9,196 nucleotides of DNA from an uncultured Collinsella sp. (GCA_958439425.1 CAUBVH010000037.1:1-9196); one strand, 5' to 3'. Positions 1 to 6,428 are shown, counted from the stretch's first letter. Translations and numbers: made by a program. The notes: generated from the sequence alone by a model not told the origin.

Positions 1-295
1 GCACAGGCCCCGGGCACGGCAATCTGACGTTCAACTGCACGGGCGCGACCAAAAGGCCAGCGCCCGCTTGTTTCACGTCATCTTGCCGCACCCGGAACCT
101 GCTCGCTCGCGCATGCTCAACCTGAACACATAAATTGCCACCTTCCAAAAAGGGACAGGTTTATTTTGGCAGGTTTTATCTGGAGAAACACCGAATAGCC
201 CCACATTCACAACCGCCGCAGCTCCATATGAGGCAAATGAACCGGCGGCATTTGTCCCAAATCTTGAGTATTTGTTCGGCGGAGCGGCCTCTGCC
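1..295. other. Non-coding leader region left of the nuclease gene
   Basis: No gene can be assigned here. Two plus-strand frames are open from the left edge, one to a TAA at 131-133 and one to a TGA a little earlier, and a minus-strand frame is also open across 1-130. Any of these could be the end of a neighbouring gene cut by the window, but wobble-base composition does not separate them and none gives a recognisable protein. From about 131 to 290 the DNA is clearly more AT-rich than the rest of the window, as expected for a promoter region. I could not find a convincing -35/-10 pair for the nuclease. The region contains the tandem 14-mer at 156-183, annotated separately. Confidence 0.5.
156..183. 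repeat. Adjacent tandem 14-mer, possible operator
   Basis: Two directly abutting 14-base units, CAGGTTTATTTTGG (156-169) and CAGGTTTTATCTGG (170-183), agree at 11 of 14 positions. They share CAGGTTT at the start and TGG at the end. They lie about 160 bases upstream of the nuclease start in an AT-rich stretch, a position that suits a regulator-binding site. Chance or a fragment of a dispersed repeat are alternatives. Confidence 0.4.
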
Positions 296-340
296 GGCTC
301 CTGCTAGACTGGTAGATTCCCAACCGTCTAGCCAGGAGCC
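296..340 (+). promoter_or_regulatory. Hairpin sequestering the nuclease ribosome-binding site
   Basis: The transcript just before the nuclease start can fold into a 17-bp stem. Outer stem: GGCTCCTG (296-303) with CAGGAGCC (333-340). Middle stem: CTAGAC (304-309) with GTCTAG (326-331). Inner stem: GGT (311-313) with ACC (323-325). The only defects are single bulges at 310 and 332, and the loop is 9 bases (314-322). The Shine-Dalgarno AGGAG (334-338), five bases before the ATG at 344, is wholly inside the outer stem. No T-run follows, so it is not an intrinsic terminator. Translational control of the nuclease is inferred. A DNA-level palindromic operator is the main alternative. Confidence 0.65.
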
Positions 341-343
341 TCA

Positions 344-1321
344 ATGTCGCGCAAGTCCGCCTACAAGCAAGTACTTTCCATCGGCACCGCCGTGGTGCTG
401 GGGTTTGCGCTGTTCACAGGGTCGCTCGACGGAGCGCCCAAGCTGCTCTCGCCGCAAAGCGATGAGCAGGCGGCTGCTCTGGCCGAGAAGCAAAGCGAGA
501 GCCCCAACCGCACCGACGACGAAGCGGACTTGGTCGCCCGACTCGAATCGGGAACAGCGAGCTCCACGGACTCCGAAGATGATCAGGACTCCGGCGATGG
601 CTCTGAATCCGCCACGACCGACACCGCTGACGATGCCTCTTCAAACGTCACCCCCATCGACGAGGTCGAAAACCCCGACCTCAACCGCGTCCGCGGTGTT
701 TATCTCAGCAGCATTCCCGACTATGCCGGCAACCCCTACGTTGCCCTTCGCGCCGACAGCACGCACCCGCTCGGCACGCCGTCATTCACACTCGATGAAT
801 ACGATCGCGCCACCGAAGAGAGCTGCTTTAAGAAGTTCTCCAAGCTCGACAGCCTGGGCCGCACTCGCAAAGCGCTCGCCTGCGTGGGCCCCGAATCGCT
901 CGGTCAAGGCAAGCGCGGCGATATCTCGCGCATCCATCCCGCCGGATGGCATCAGCAACGCTACGACTTTATTCCGGGTCAGAGCCTCTACAACCGCTGC
1001 CACCTTATCGCCTGGTCGCTCTGCGGCGAAAACGCCAACCGCAAGAATCTGCTCACCGGCACGCGCCATCTCAACGAAACGGGCATGCTGCCGTTTGAAG
1101 AGCAGATCCTCGGCTACATCCACGACACAGGCAACCATGTGCTCTACCGCGTCACGCCCATGTACAACGAAGAGGAACTTGTCTGCCGCGGCGTGCGCCT
1201 TGAGGCGCAATCGGTCGAGGACCACGGCAAGACCCTGTGCTTCCACGTGTACTGCTACAACCTGCAGCCGCATGTGCAGATCGACTACGCCACCGGCCGC
1301 AACCAGACATCCGGAGACTAG
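344..1321 (+). CDS. Secreted or membrane-anchored DNA/RNA non-specific endonuclease (EndA-like)
   Basis: The 325-residue protein begins with a short basic stretch and a hydrophobic segment (about residues 10-26), a signal peptide or signal anchor without a lipobox cysteine. An acidic, Ser/Thr/Asp-rich linker without obvious structure follows to about residue 110. The catalytic domain spans about 115-312. It carries NRCHL at 217-221, the counterpart of the DRGH motif with H220 as the likely general base, then NRKNLLTGTRHLN at 232-244 with Asn residues suited to metal binding, then GMLPFE. This matches the Endonuclea_NS_2 group of the beta-beta-alpha-metal nucleases, which includes pneumococcal EndA. 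The expected role is cleavage of extracellular DNA or RNA outside the membrane, for nutrition or DNA processing. The ATG at 344 has AGGAG five bases upstream, but that site is folded into a strong hairpin. The gene stands alone, converging on the EF-G-like gene. Family confidence is high; biological role is open. Confidence 0.9.
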   Translation: MSRKSAYKQVLSIGTAVVLGFALFTGSLDGAPKLLSPQSDEQAAALAEKQSESPNRTDDEADLVARLESGTASSTDSEDDQDSGDGSESATTDTADDASSNVTPIDEVENPDLNRVRGVYLSSIPDYAGNPYVALRADSTHPLGTPSFTLDEYDRATEESCFKKFSKLDSLGRTRKALACVGPESLGQGKRGDISRIHPAGWHQQRYDFIPGQSLYNRCHLIAWSLCGENANRKNLLTGTRHLNETGMLPFEEQILGYIHDTGNHVLYRVTPMYNEEELVCRGVRLEAQSVEDHGKTLCFHVYCYNLQPHVQIDYATGRNQTSGD

Positions 1322-1350
1322 CGCCGACCAGGCTGCCCCAAAACCTAAAA

Positions 1351-1381
1351 TGATCCGTTTTCCTCCGTCCCCCAGGGATCA
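1351..1381. repeat. Small inverted repeat after the nuclease gene
   Basis: TGATCC (1351-1356) and GGATCA (1376-1381) form a 6-bp inverted repeat around a pyrimidine-rich 19-base spacer, followed by an A-run. It sits 30 bases beyond the nuclease stop and abuts the terminator of the convergent gene. It could be a weak 3' end structure for the nuclease transcript or a copy of a dispersed intergenic repeat. A six-base stem alone is weak evidence. Confidence 0.25.
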
Positions 1382-1416
1382 AAAAGGGCCGCCCTGGATT
1401 GCCCAGAGCGGCCCTT
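1381..1416 (-). terminator. Intrinsic terminator of the EF-G-like gene
   Basis: On the minus strand the arms AAGGGCCGC and GCGGCCCTT (plus-strand 1408-1416 and 1384-1392) form a 9-bp stem, with an extra inner CTGG/CCAG pairing (1394-1397 with 1403-1406). A run of five T follows on the minus strand (plus 1381-1385). It lies about 35 bases after the stop of the EF-G-like gene. The plus side of the hairpin has no T-run, so it mainly serves the minus strand. Confidence 0.85.
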
Positions 1417-1450
1417 GCATCGGCATGCATGTTGCGGGCAACGCCACGCG

Positions 1451-3526
1451 CTACTTGGCGCGGCCCTCCTCATAGCGCTCGACCAGCTTGGCCTGAACGT
1501 CATAGGGAACCTGCTCATAGCCAGCGGGCTTCATGGTAAAGTCACCCGTGCCGCGCGTAATGGAGCGCAGGCGCGTCGAGTAATCCGTCAGCTCGGCCAG
1601 CGGCGCCTGGGCGATGACCACGGTGTCACCGCGCTCATCGGTCTCCATGCCCGTCACGCGACCGCGCGAGGCCGAGATGTCGCCCATCACGGCGCCGGCG
1701 TAGCTCTCGGGGATCGTCACCGTGATTTCCTCGATGGGCTCCAGCACCACCGGGTCGGCATCGGCGCATGCCTTGCGCAGGCCGATGCGTGCCGCCGCGC
1801 GGAACGCCATCTCGTTGGAGTCGACGCTGTGATACGAGCCGTCGTACACCGCGACGCGAATGCCCGTGAGCGGGTAGCCGGCAATGATGCCGTCCTTCAT
1901 GGTCTCCTGGACGCCCTTGTCCACGGCGGGAATCAGCGAGCGCGGAATGCGGCCGCCTACGACCTCATCCACAAACTCGTAGCCGTCGCTCGTGCCGTCG
2001 GGCCCAATGAGCGGCTCCACGCGCAGCCAGCAGTCGCCGTACTGACCGGCACCACCGGTCTGCTTCTTGTGGCGGCCCTGGGCGCTCGCCGTGCGGCGGA
2101 TGGTCTCGCGATACGGAATGCGGATCGGCACGCTCTTGGCAGCAACCTTGGTGCGGTCCTCCAGACGATTGAGCAGCACCGAAACCTGCGCCTCGCCCAC
2201 TGCCGAGATGATGGTCTGGCCGGTCTCCTCGTCGCGGTCGATGCTCATGGTCGGGTCTGCCTTGCAGGCCTTCTCGATAAACGTGTAGAGCTTCTCTTCG
2301 TCGCCGCGGTTCTCGGCTTCGATGGCGATGCGGTACTGCGAGTTGGGGAACTTAAACGCCGCAGCCTCGACCTTGCCGGTAATCGAGAGCGTATCGCCCG
2401 TCTCGGCAGCCAGCTTGGGCGCCACGATGATGTCGCCGGCATAGGCATGGCCAACCTCGGTCATATCGCGGCCGCACATCACATACAAGTGAGCCAAACG
2501 ATCGCTCTTGCGGGTACGCGCGTTGACCAACTCAAGACCCGGCTCAAGCGTGCCCGTCAGCACCTTGATAAAGCTGATGCGGCCCTGCTGCGGATCGGCC
2601 AGCGTCTTAAACACAAACGCCACCGGACGGTCATCGTCACTCGAAATCTTAAGCGAATCACCGTCGATGAGCGGCATCTCGCCGTAGTCGGTCGGCGCCG
2701 GGAAGTACGTGGCGATGTCGTCCATCAGCGAGTTGACGCCCTGCTCCTTAATGCAATCGCCCGCAAAGACCGGCACAAAGATGCGCTCGGCGATCGCCTT
2801 AGACAGCAGGCCTTCAAGCTCCTCCTGCGTCAGCGTCTCCTCGCCTTCCAGGTATTTCATCATCAGCTCGTCGTCAGCCTCGGCCACCAGCTCGCACAGA
2901 TGGTCATGGGCCTCCTCGGCCTGGGCACGATACTCCTCGGGAATCTCCGACTCAACGGCCTCGGCGCCGTTGCAGTGGCGCGCCTTCATGCGCACCAGGT
3001 CGATGATGCCGTCAAAGTCCTCGCCCTCGCCCCAGGGAAGGGTCACGGCGCCCAGGCGCGTGCCAAAGCGCTCCTGCAGCAGGTCCATCGTGGTCGCAAA
3101 GCTGGCCTCGGAGCGCGACAGGCGGTTTACGAACACCGCGCGTGCCAGGCGTAGGTCCTCGGCGGCATACCAGAGCTTAACCGTCGTAGGCTGCGGGCCG
3201 GCCTCGGCGTCGACCACAAACAGAGCCGTCTCGCAGACGCTCATCGCGGCAAAGGCGTCGCCGATAAAATCGGGGTAGCACGGGGCATCGAGCACATTGA
3301 TGCGCGCGCCCTTCCAGTCGATCGGCGCGATGGTCGTCGAGATGGAAAATGCACGCTTGACCTCTTCGGGGTCATAGTCGAGCGTGGGCTTGGTGCCGTC
3401 GTGGCCGCCCAGGCGGGCGGTCTTGCCGGAAAGGTGGAGCATGGCCTCGGCGAGTGAAGTCTTGCCCACCCCGCCTTGGCCTACGAGCACCACGTTCCTT
3501 ACGTTACCGGTCTTGGGAGCACCCAT
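1451..3526 (-). CDS. EF-G-like translational GTPase paralogue (FusA2 type)
   Basis: This 691-residue protein has the full EF-G layout: G domain (about 1-280), domain II starting near RPVAFVFKTL, domain III, domain IV with HKKQTGGAGQYGD and DGSYHSVDSNEMAF, and domain V with EPIEEITVTIPESYAGAVMG. The P-loop is GQGGVGKTS (16-24). The other G motifs are altered: the DTPGH element reads DAPCY (80-84), losing the conserved Gly and the catalytic His; NKxD reads NRLS (134-137), losing the base-selecting Asp; and the switch I Thr appears to be Ser61. It is therefore a paralogue, not the main elongation factor. From memory, such Actinobacteria EF-G2 proteins lack normal ribosome-dependent GTPase activity, and their job is unsettled. 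The ATG at 3526 has AAGGAGG (3532-3538) five bases upstream, whereas an in-frame extension to 3637 has no such site and looks non-coding. The gene is monocistronic and has its own terminator. Confidence 0.9.
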   Translation of the reverse strand: MGAPKTGNVRNVVLVGQGGVGKTSLAEAMLHLSGKTARLGGHDGTKPTLDYDPEEVKRAFSISTTIAPIDWKGARINVLDAPCYPDFIGDAFAAMSVCETALFVVDAEAGPQPTTVKLWYAAEDLRLARAVFVNRLSRSEASFATTMDLLQERFGTRLGAVTLPWGEGEDFDGIIDLVRMKARHCNGAEAVESEIPEEYRAQAEEAHDHLCELVAEADDELMMKYLEGEETLTQEELEGLLSKAIAERIFVPVFAGDCIKEQGVNSLMDDIATYFPAPTDYGEMPLIDGDSLKISSDDDRPVAFVFKTLADPQQGRISFIKVLTGTLEPGLELVNARTRKSDRLAHLYVMCGRDMTEVGHAYAGDIIVAPKLAAETGDTLSITGKVEAAAFKFPNSQYRIAIEAENRGDEEKLYTFIEKACKADPTMSIDRDEETGQTIISAVGEAQVSVLLNRLEDRTKVAAKSVPIRIPYRETIRRTASAQGRHKKQTGGAGQYGDCWLRVEPLIGPDGTSDGYEFVDEVVGGRIPRSLIPAVDKGVQETMKDGIIAGYPLTGIRVAVYDGSYHSVDSNEMAFRAAARIGLRKACADADPVVLEPIEEITVTIPESYAGAVMGDISASRGRVTGMETDERGDTVVIAQAPLAELTDYSTRLRSITRGTGDFTMKPAGYEQVPYDVQAKLVERYEEGRAK

Positions 3527-3700
3527 GATGACCTCCTTGCAGGGCCGCGCGCAATGCGCGACGCCAACGGGGAGAGTTCGCGGTCGGTGCCGTCCCGGGA
3601 GCAGCATGGTCGGCAGCCGAGCCGACTCACCCTCCAAATGTCCTATGCCACCACCCTACCCTCACGGGCGGCTGTCCATGCATACCTTTCGGCACACGTA

Positions 3701-3729
3701 TGAATACAGGCGGCGAGAGGAAGAGACAA
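3701..3729 (-). promoter_or_regulatory. Possible promoter of the EF-G-like gene
   Basis: On the minus strand, TTGTCT (plus 3724-3729) and TATTCA (plus 3701-3706) are separated by exactly 17 bases, upstream of the EF-G-like gene and downstream of the ABC operon terminator. The -35 matches 4 of 6 bases and the -10 only 3 of 6. This would give a leader of roughly 170 bases. The rest of 3527-3760 holds nothing else I can name. Confidence 0.3.
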
Positions 3730-3760
3730 GCTTGTGAGGCAATTATTGAACCCCGTCGAT

Positions 3761-3803
3761 GTAAACAAAAAGCCGCCACAGACCGTAAGACCTGTGGCGG
3801 CTT
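3761..3803 (-). terminator. Intrinsic terminator of the amino acid ABC operon
   Basis: The perfect 12-bp arms AAGCCGCCACAG (3770-3781) and CTGTGGCGGCTT (3792-3803) flank a 10-base loop. On the minus strand the stem is followed by TTTTTGTTT. It lies about 35 bases after the stop of the ATPase gene, the last gene of the operon, and separates it from the promoter of the EF-G-like gene. Confidence 0.92.
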
Positions 3804-3836
3804 CGCCTCAATTAATAGTTGAGTAAATACCTGAGT

Positions 3837-4601
3837 CTATCCCTCGATACGGCTCAAGAACTCACGCGTGCGCCGCTCGCGCGGATGGTCGATAACCTGC
3901 TCGGCAGATCCCTCCTCGACAATGCGACCGCCGTCCATAAAGACCACGTGGTCGGCAACATCGCGCGCAAATTGCATCGCGTGGGTCACGATTACCATCG
4001 TCATATTCTGCGCCGCCAGGTCCTTAATGACACGCAGCACCTCGGCCGTCAGCTCGGGATCGAGCGCCGAGGTCGGCTCGTCAAAGAACAGGATCTCCGG
4101 GTCGAGCGCTAGGGCGCGGGCAATACTCACGCGCTGCTGCTGACCGCCCGAAAGCTCACACGGCACCTTGTTCTCGTTGCCCGTAAGCCCCATCTGCGCG
4201 ATCAACTCACGCGCACGCGCCTCCGCCTGCTCGCGCGGGCGCTTAAGCACGAGGATCGGCGCGTCGATGATGTTTTTCATCACCGTATAGTGCGGGAACA
4301 GATTGTAGTTCTGGAACACCAGACCAAACCGCGAGCGCGCCTGTTTGGGCACGTCGCCTTTCGCATAGACCGCACCCGGCCCCGCGTCCGTCGCAACGGC
4401 AAGGTCGCCAAACGAGAGAGAGCCTCCGTCGAGTGTCTCGAGCAGCGTGGCACACCGCAGCAGCGTAGACTTACCGCCGCCCGAAGGTCCGATAATCGCC
4501 ACGACCTCACCGCGCTTGACTTCGAGTGAGATATCCTTGAGCACCTCATTGCCGCCAAACGCCTTACGCGCGCTTTCGATTTTCATCACTGAGTTAGTCA
4601 T
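3837..4601 (-). CDS. Polar amino acid ABC transporter, ATP-binding protein
   Basis: This 254-residue cytoplasmic ATPase powers the importer encoded with it. All ABC motifs are present in order: Walker A GPSGGGKST (38-46), Q-loop VFQNYNLFP (95-103), signature LSGGQQQR (150-157), Walker B ILFFDEPTSALDP (170-182) and the switch His in VTHAM (H207). The length and the LFPHYTVMKNI stretch fit the GlnQ/HisP group of polar amino acid importers. Between Walker A and the Q-loop the segment is somewhat long (about residues 66-90), which is common in this group. The ATG at 4601 overlaps the end of the permease gene by 8 bases (ATGACTAA arrangement) with no clear Shine-Dalgarno site, suggesting translational coupling. 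A second ATG at 4586 is a possible alternative start. The substrate cannot be told from sequence. Confidence 0.93.
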   Translation of the reverse strand: MTNSVMKIESARKAFGGNEVLKDISLEVKRGEVVAIIGPSGGGKSTLLRCATLLETLDGGSLSFGDLAVATDAGPGAVYAKGDVPKQARSRFGLVFQNYNLFPHYTVMKNIIDAPILVLKRPREQAEARARELIAQMGLTGNENKVPCELSGGQQQRVSIARALALDPEILFFDEPTSALDPELTAEVLRVIKDLAAQNMTMVIVTHAMQFARDVADHVVFMDGGRIVEEGSAEQVIDHPRERRTREFLSRIEG

Positions 4602-5247
4602 GATAATAGTCCAGCTTCTTTTCGGCGGCGCCCAGCAGCATCTCGACCACAAAGTTAAAGACCCAGTAAATCAGCGCCGCGATCGCAAACGGCACCATAC
4701 TCACTTGCGAGGCAACCAGCGCCTTGGCCGTCGAGAACATCTCGCCCACGCCGATGGCAAACGCCAGCGATGTGTCCTTGACCAGCGTGATGATCTCGTT
4801 GCCCATCGCCGGCAAAATGCGTTTGGCAACTTGCGGCATCACGATGTACAAAAATGTCTGCAGACGCGAGTAGCCCAGCACCTCGGCGGCCTCATATTGA
4901 CCACGCGGAATCGACTGCAGGCCCGAGCGATAGATCTCGGCAAAGTAGCCGGCGTAGTTGATGATGAACGCCACAATGCACGCCGTCCACTTGGAATCGG
5001 GCGTGAGCGAGATGCCGAACACGTAGTACGGGGCGAAGTAGATGGCAAACATCTGTAGCATGAGCGGCGTGCCGCGCATGACCGAAATATAGATGCGCGC
5101 GATCCAGCGAAGCGGCGCAATTTTGCTCATGCGCATAAACGCCACGGGAATTCCCAGCGGAATCGACCCGAGCAACGTCAGCACAAACAGCTGCAAGCTG
5201 ACCAAGAATCCCTGGCCAAGCATCTGCATCATGACCTGAATAGACAA
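4594..5247 (-). CDS. Polar amino acid ABC transporter, permease
   Basis: This integral membrane protein of about 217 residues forms the translocation path, probably as a homodimer since only one permease gene is present. It has several hydrophobic spans, the early VSLQLFVLTLLGSIPLGIPVAF span typical of the His/Glu/Gln/Arg permease family, the MRGTPLMLQMF motif, and the EAA-type loop EAAEVLGYSRLQTFLYIVMPQ that docks on the ATPase. The start is uncertain. The frame is open to a TTG at 5286, TTG at 5247 has a weak purine-rich site (AGAGAG) upstream and gives a family-like N terminus, and the first ATG is at 5232. The gene lies downstream of a palindromic element and of the binding-protein gene, and its end overlaps the ATPase gene by 8 bases. 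Confidence 0.9.
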   Translation of the reverse strand: MSIQVMMQMLGQGFLVSLQLFVLTLLGSIPLGIPVAFMRMSKIAPLRWIARIYISVMRGTPLMLQMFAIYFAPYYVFGISLTPDSKWTACIVAFIINYAGYFAEIYRSGLQSIPRGQYEAAEVLGYSRLQTFLYIVMPQVAKRILPAMGNEIITLVKDTSLAFAIGVGEMFSTAKALVASQVSMVPFAIAALIYWVFNFVVEMLLGAAEKKLDYYHD

Positions 5248-5292
5248 CCCAAGCTCTCTTTCACAGTAACGGAACAGCGAACCCAATGCTAA

Positions 5293-5399
5293 AGCGGGTT
5301 TTCCAGGTGCCCGAGTTTGCCGTGAAAGAGGAGCGCCGCGTACTAAATGTACGCAAGCGACGGTTTGAACGGCAAAATCGGGTGCCTGGGAAAGCCGCT
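5293..5399. repeat. 107-bp palindromic element between binding-protein and permease genes
   Basis: Two 31-base arms (5293-5323 and 5369-5399) are inverted copies matching at 26 of 31 positions. The central part holds a second perfect stem, GCGTAC (5338-5343) and GTACGC (5349-5354), around the loop TAAAT. The right arm ends inside the stop codon of the binding-protein gene. Of the five arm mismatches, three (positions 10, 16 and 17 of the arm) would be G-U pairs in plus-strand RNA but A-C mismatches in the minus-strand operon RNA. This suggests a REP/BIME-like or MITE-like sequence that arrived as a unit. No coding capacity or T-run is seen. It may set mRNA stability or partial termination inside the operon. 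Confidence 0.75.
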
Positions 5400-6258
5400 A
5401 TTTGAGCACCCAGTTGTCGAAGGAAAGACCATAGCTTGAATACTTATCGCACAGGTCCTTGACCGTGCCGCCCTCGTAGAGCGCCTTGAGTGACTCGGTT
5501 ACAGCATCGGCCGACTTGGTGTCGCCCTTCTTAAAGCCGACGGCGTAGTGCTCGCTGGACAGCGGCTTGTCGAGCTGCGTATAGGCATCGGGCTTGGCGG
5601 CCAGCTGATACTGAGCAATCGAGAGGTCACAGGCAACGGCATCGACCGCACCACTCTCGAGCTGCATAAACGCCGTGTTGTACTCACCGATGGTATCGAG
5701 CGTGGCAAACGTCGCGGCCAGATCCTTCTGGTCGCCCTCGAGCACATCCTGCGCAGCGGAATCAGTCTGGGTAATCACGGTCTTGCCGGCAAGATCGTCC
5801 CAGCTCTTGATACCCGCGTCCTTCTTGACCACCAACACCTGCTCGTTGAGCATATACGGCTCGGAGAACGTGTAGTCGTCCTCGCGGCCCTCCATGGTAA
5901 AGCCGTTCCAGATGCAGTTGATGGCGCCGGAGTTGAGCAGCGTGTCCTTGGCATCCCAATCGATGGCCTCGTAATCGACATCCCAGCCCTGCTTATCGGC
6001 AACGGCCTTGGCAAGGTCAAGGTCAAAGCCCGTGTACTCGCCGTCATCGCCCACAAAGCCGTACGGAGGGTAGGACTTGTCAAAGCCCACCACGAGCTTC
6101 TTGGACTCCGCGGCGCCCTTCACATCCTTGGCCGCGGCAGAACCAGCAGCGGAGCCCTTGCCAGCACCACCGCCGCAGCCGACAAGACCAAGGCCAAGCA
6201 CCGTGGCGAGCGAGCCGGCTAGACCAACAAACTGACGACGAGACATATCGGTATTCAT
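5398..6258 (-). CDS. Polar amino acid ABC transporter, solute-binding lipoprotein
   Basis: This 286-residue protein is the extracellular ligand-binding subunit. The N terminus has a twin-arginine-like motif, SRRQFVG (6-12), a hydrophobic core, and the lipobox LVGC with C28 as the lipidation site. It is thus a lipoprotein, possibly exported by the Tat system. A Gly/Ala/Ser/Lys linker follows, then a family 3 solute-binding domain starting at KLVVGFDKSYPPYGFVGDDGEYTGFDLDLAKAV (the substring pattern typical of amino acid binders), with YTFSEPYM and a second lobe after TQTDSAAQDVLEG. The ATG at 6258 has AGGGGG six bases upstream (6265-6270); an in-frame GTG at 6279 lies before that site and is rejected. 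It is the first gene of the operon, separated from the permease by the palindromic element, and has its own promoter with operator-like boxes. Confidence 0.93.
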   Translation of the reverse strand: MNTDMSRRQFVGLAGSLATVLGLGLVGCGGGAGKGSAAGSAAAKDVKGAAESKKLVVGFDKSYPPYGFVGDDGEYTGFDLDLAKAVADKQGWDVDYEAIDWDAKDTLLNSGAINCIWNGFTMEGREDDYTFSEPYMLNEQVLVVKKDAGIKSWDDLAGKTVITQTDSAAQDVLEGDQKDLAATFATLDTIGEYNTAFMQLESGAVDAVACDLSIAQYQLAAKPDAYTQLDKPLSSEHYAVGFKKGDTKSADAVTESLKALYEGGTVKDLCDKYSSYGLSFDNWVLK

Positions 6259-6276
6259 GGTATTCCCCCTCGATAG

Positions 6277-6330
6277 CACTTTAGTTAGGTAAAGTGAGTC
6301 ATGTAACGTCCAGAATCATACACTTTACCT
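6277..6330 (-). promoter_or_regulatory. Operator-like array of CACTTTA half-sites
   Basis: The 7-mer CACTTTA occurs at 6277-6283 and 6321-6327 and inverted as TAAAGTG at 6290-6296. The latter two extend to a perfect 10-base inverted pair, AGGTAAAGTG (6287-6296) and CACTTTACCT (6321-6330). One copy fills much of the -35/-10 spacer and two lie just downstream of the expected transcription start. This placement suits a repressor of the importer. In the leader RNA the first two copies could also form a 7-bp hairpin. The regulator is unknown. Confidence 0.6.
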
Positions 6331-6343
6331 TGATGGAGCACAA
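6315..6343 (-). promoter_or_regulatory. Promoter of the amino acid ABC operon
   Basis: On the minus strand, TTGTGC (plus 6338-6343) and TATGAT (plus 6315-6320) are separated by exactly 17 bases. The -10 matches the consensus at 5 of 6 positions and the -35 begins with the conserved TTG. Transcription should start near 6308, giving a leader of about 50 bases before the ATG at 6258. The -35 lies inside the first bases of the half-copy repeat. Confidence 0.65.
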
Positions 6344-6423
6344 GGTTGGGGTTGCCCGGCGCGGGCGGGGAGCGGCGCGGAATTAAGTTTCCTGCTCTAC
6401 AGTCCTGCGCAAGACGGAAAGCA
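6335..6423. repeat. Half copy of the large palindromic repeat
   Basis: This stretch is a diverged direct copy of the left half of the element at 6429-6600, offset by 92-94 bases. Shared blocks are GGAGCAC (6335-6341, copy 6429-6435), AGGTTGG, CCCGGC, GCGCGGA, and an identical 17-mer CTGCTCTACAGTCCTGC (6392-6408, copy 6484-6500), then CA-GACGGA. It stops after GGAAAGCAC, which corresponds to the left arm of the central hairpin of the complete copy, so its right half is missing. Confidence 0.75.
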
Positions 6424-6428
6424 CGTAT

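Noticed and set aside
1..133. Possible C-terminal end of a plus-strand gene or start of a minus-strand gene
   Set aside because: Several frames are equally open, none has family-like sequence, and the stretch is too short to decide.
135..1475. Plus-strand open frame (446 codons) across the nuclease gene in another frame
   Set aside because: The translation is Pro/Ser/Arg/Thr-rich with no motif, while the overlapping frame encodes a recognisable nuclease with a good ribosome-binding site.
1415..3154. Long plus-strand open frame (579 codons) opposite the EF-G-like gene
   Set aside because: It is antisense to a gene with clear domain matches. Its His/Arg/Ala/Leu-rich translation is the usual mirror of GC-rich codons and resembles no family.
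3527..3637. N-terminal extension of the EF-G-like protein
   Set aside because: The Shine-Dalgarno AAGGAGG directly precedes the ATG at 3526, and the extension encodes a Pro/Arg-rich stretch unlike any EF-G.
5293..5399. Palindrome as an intrinsic terminator after the binding-protein gene
   Set aside because: No T-run follows on the minus strand, and the downstream permease and ATPase genes have no evident promoter of their own.
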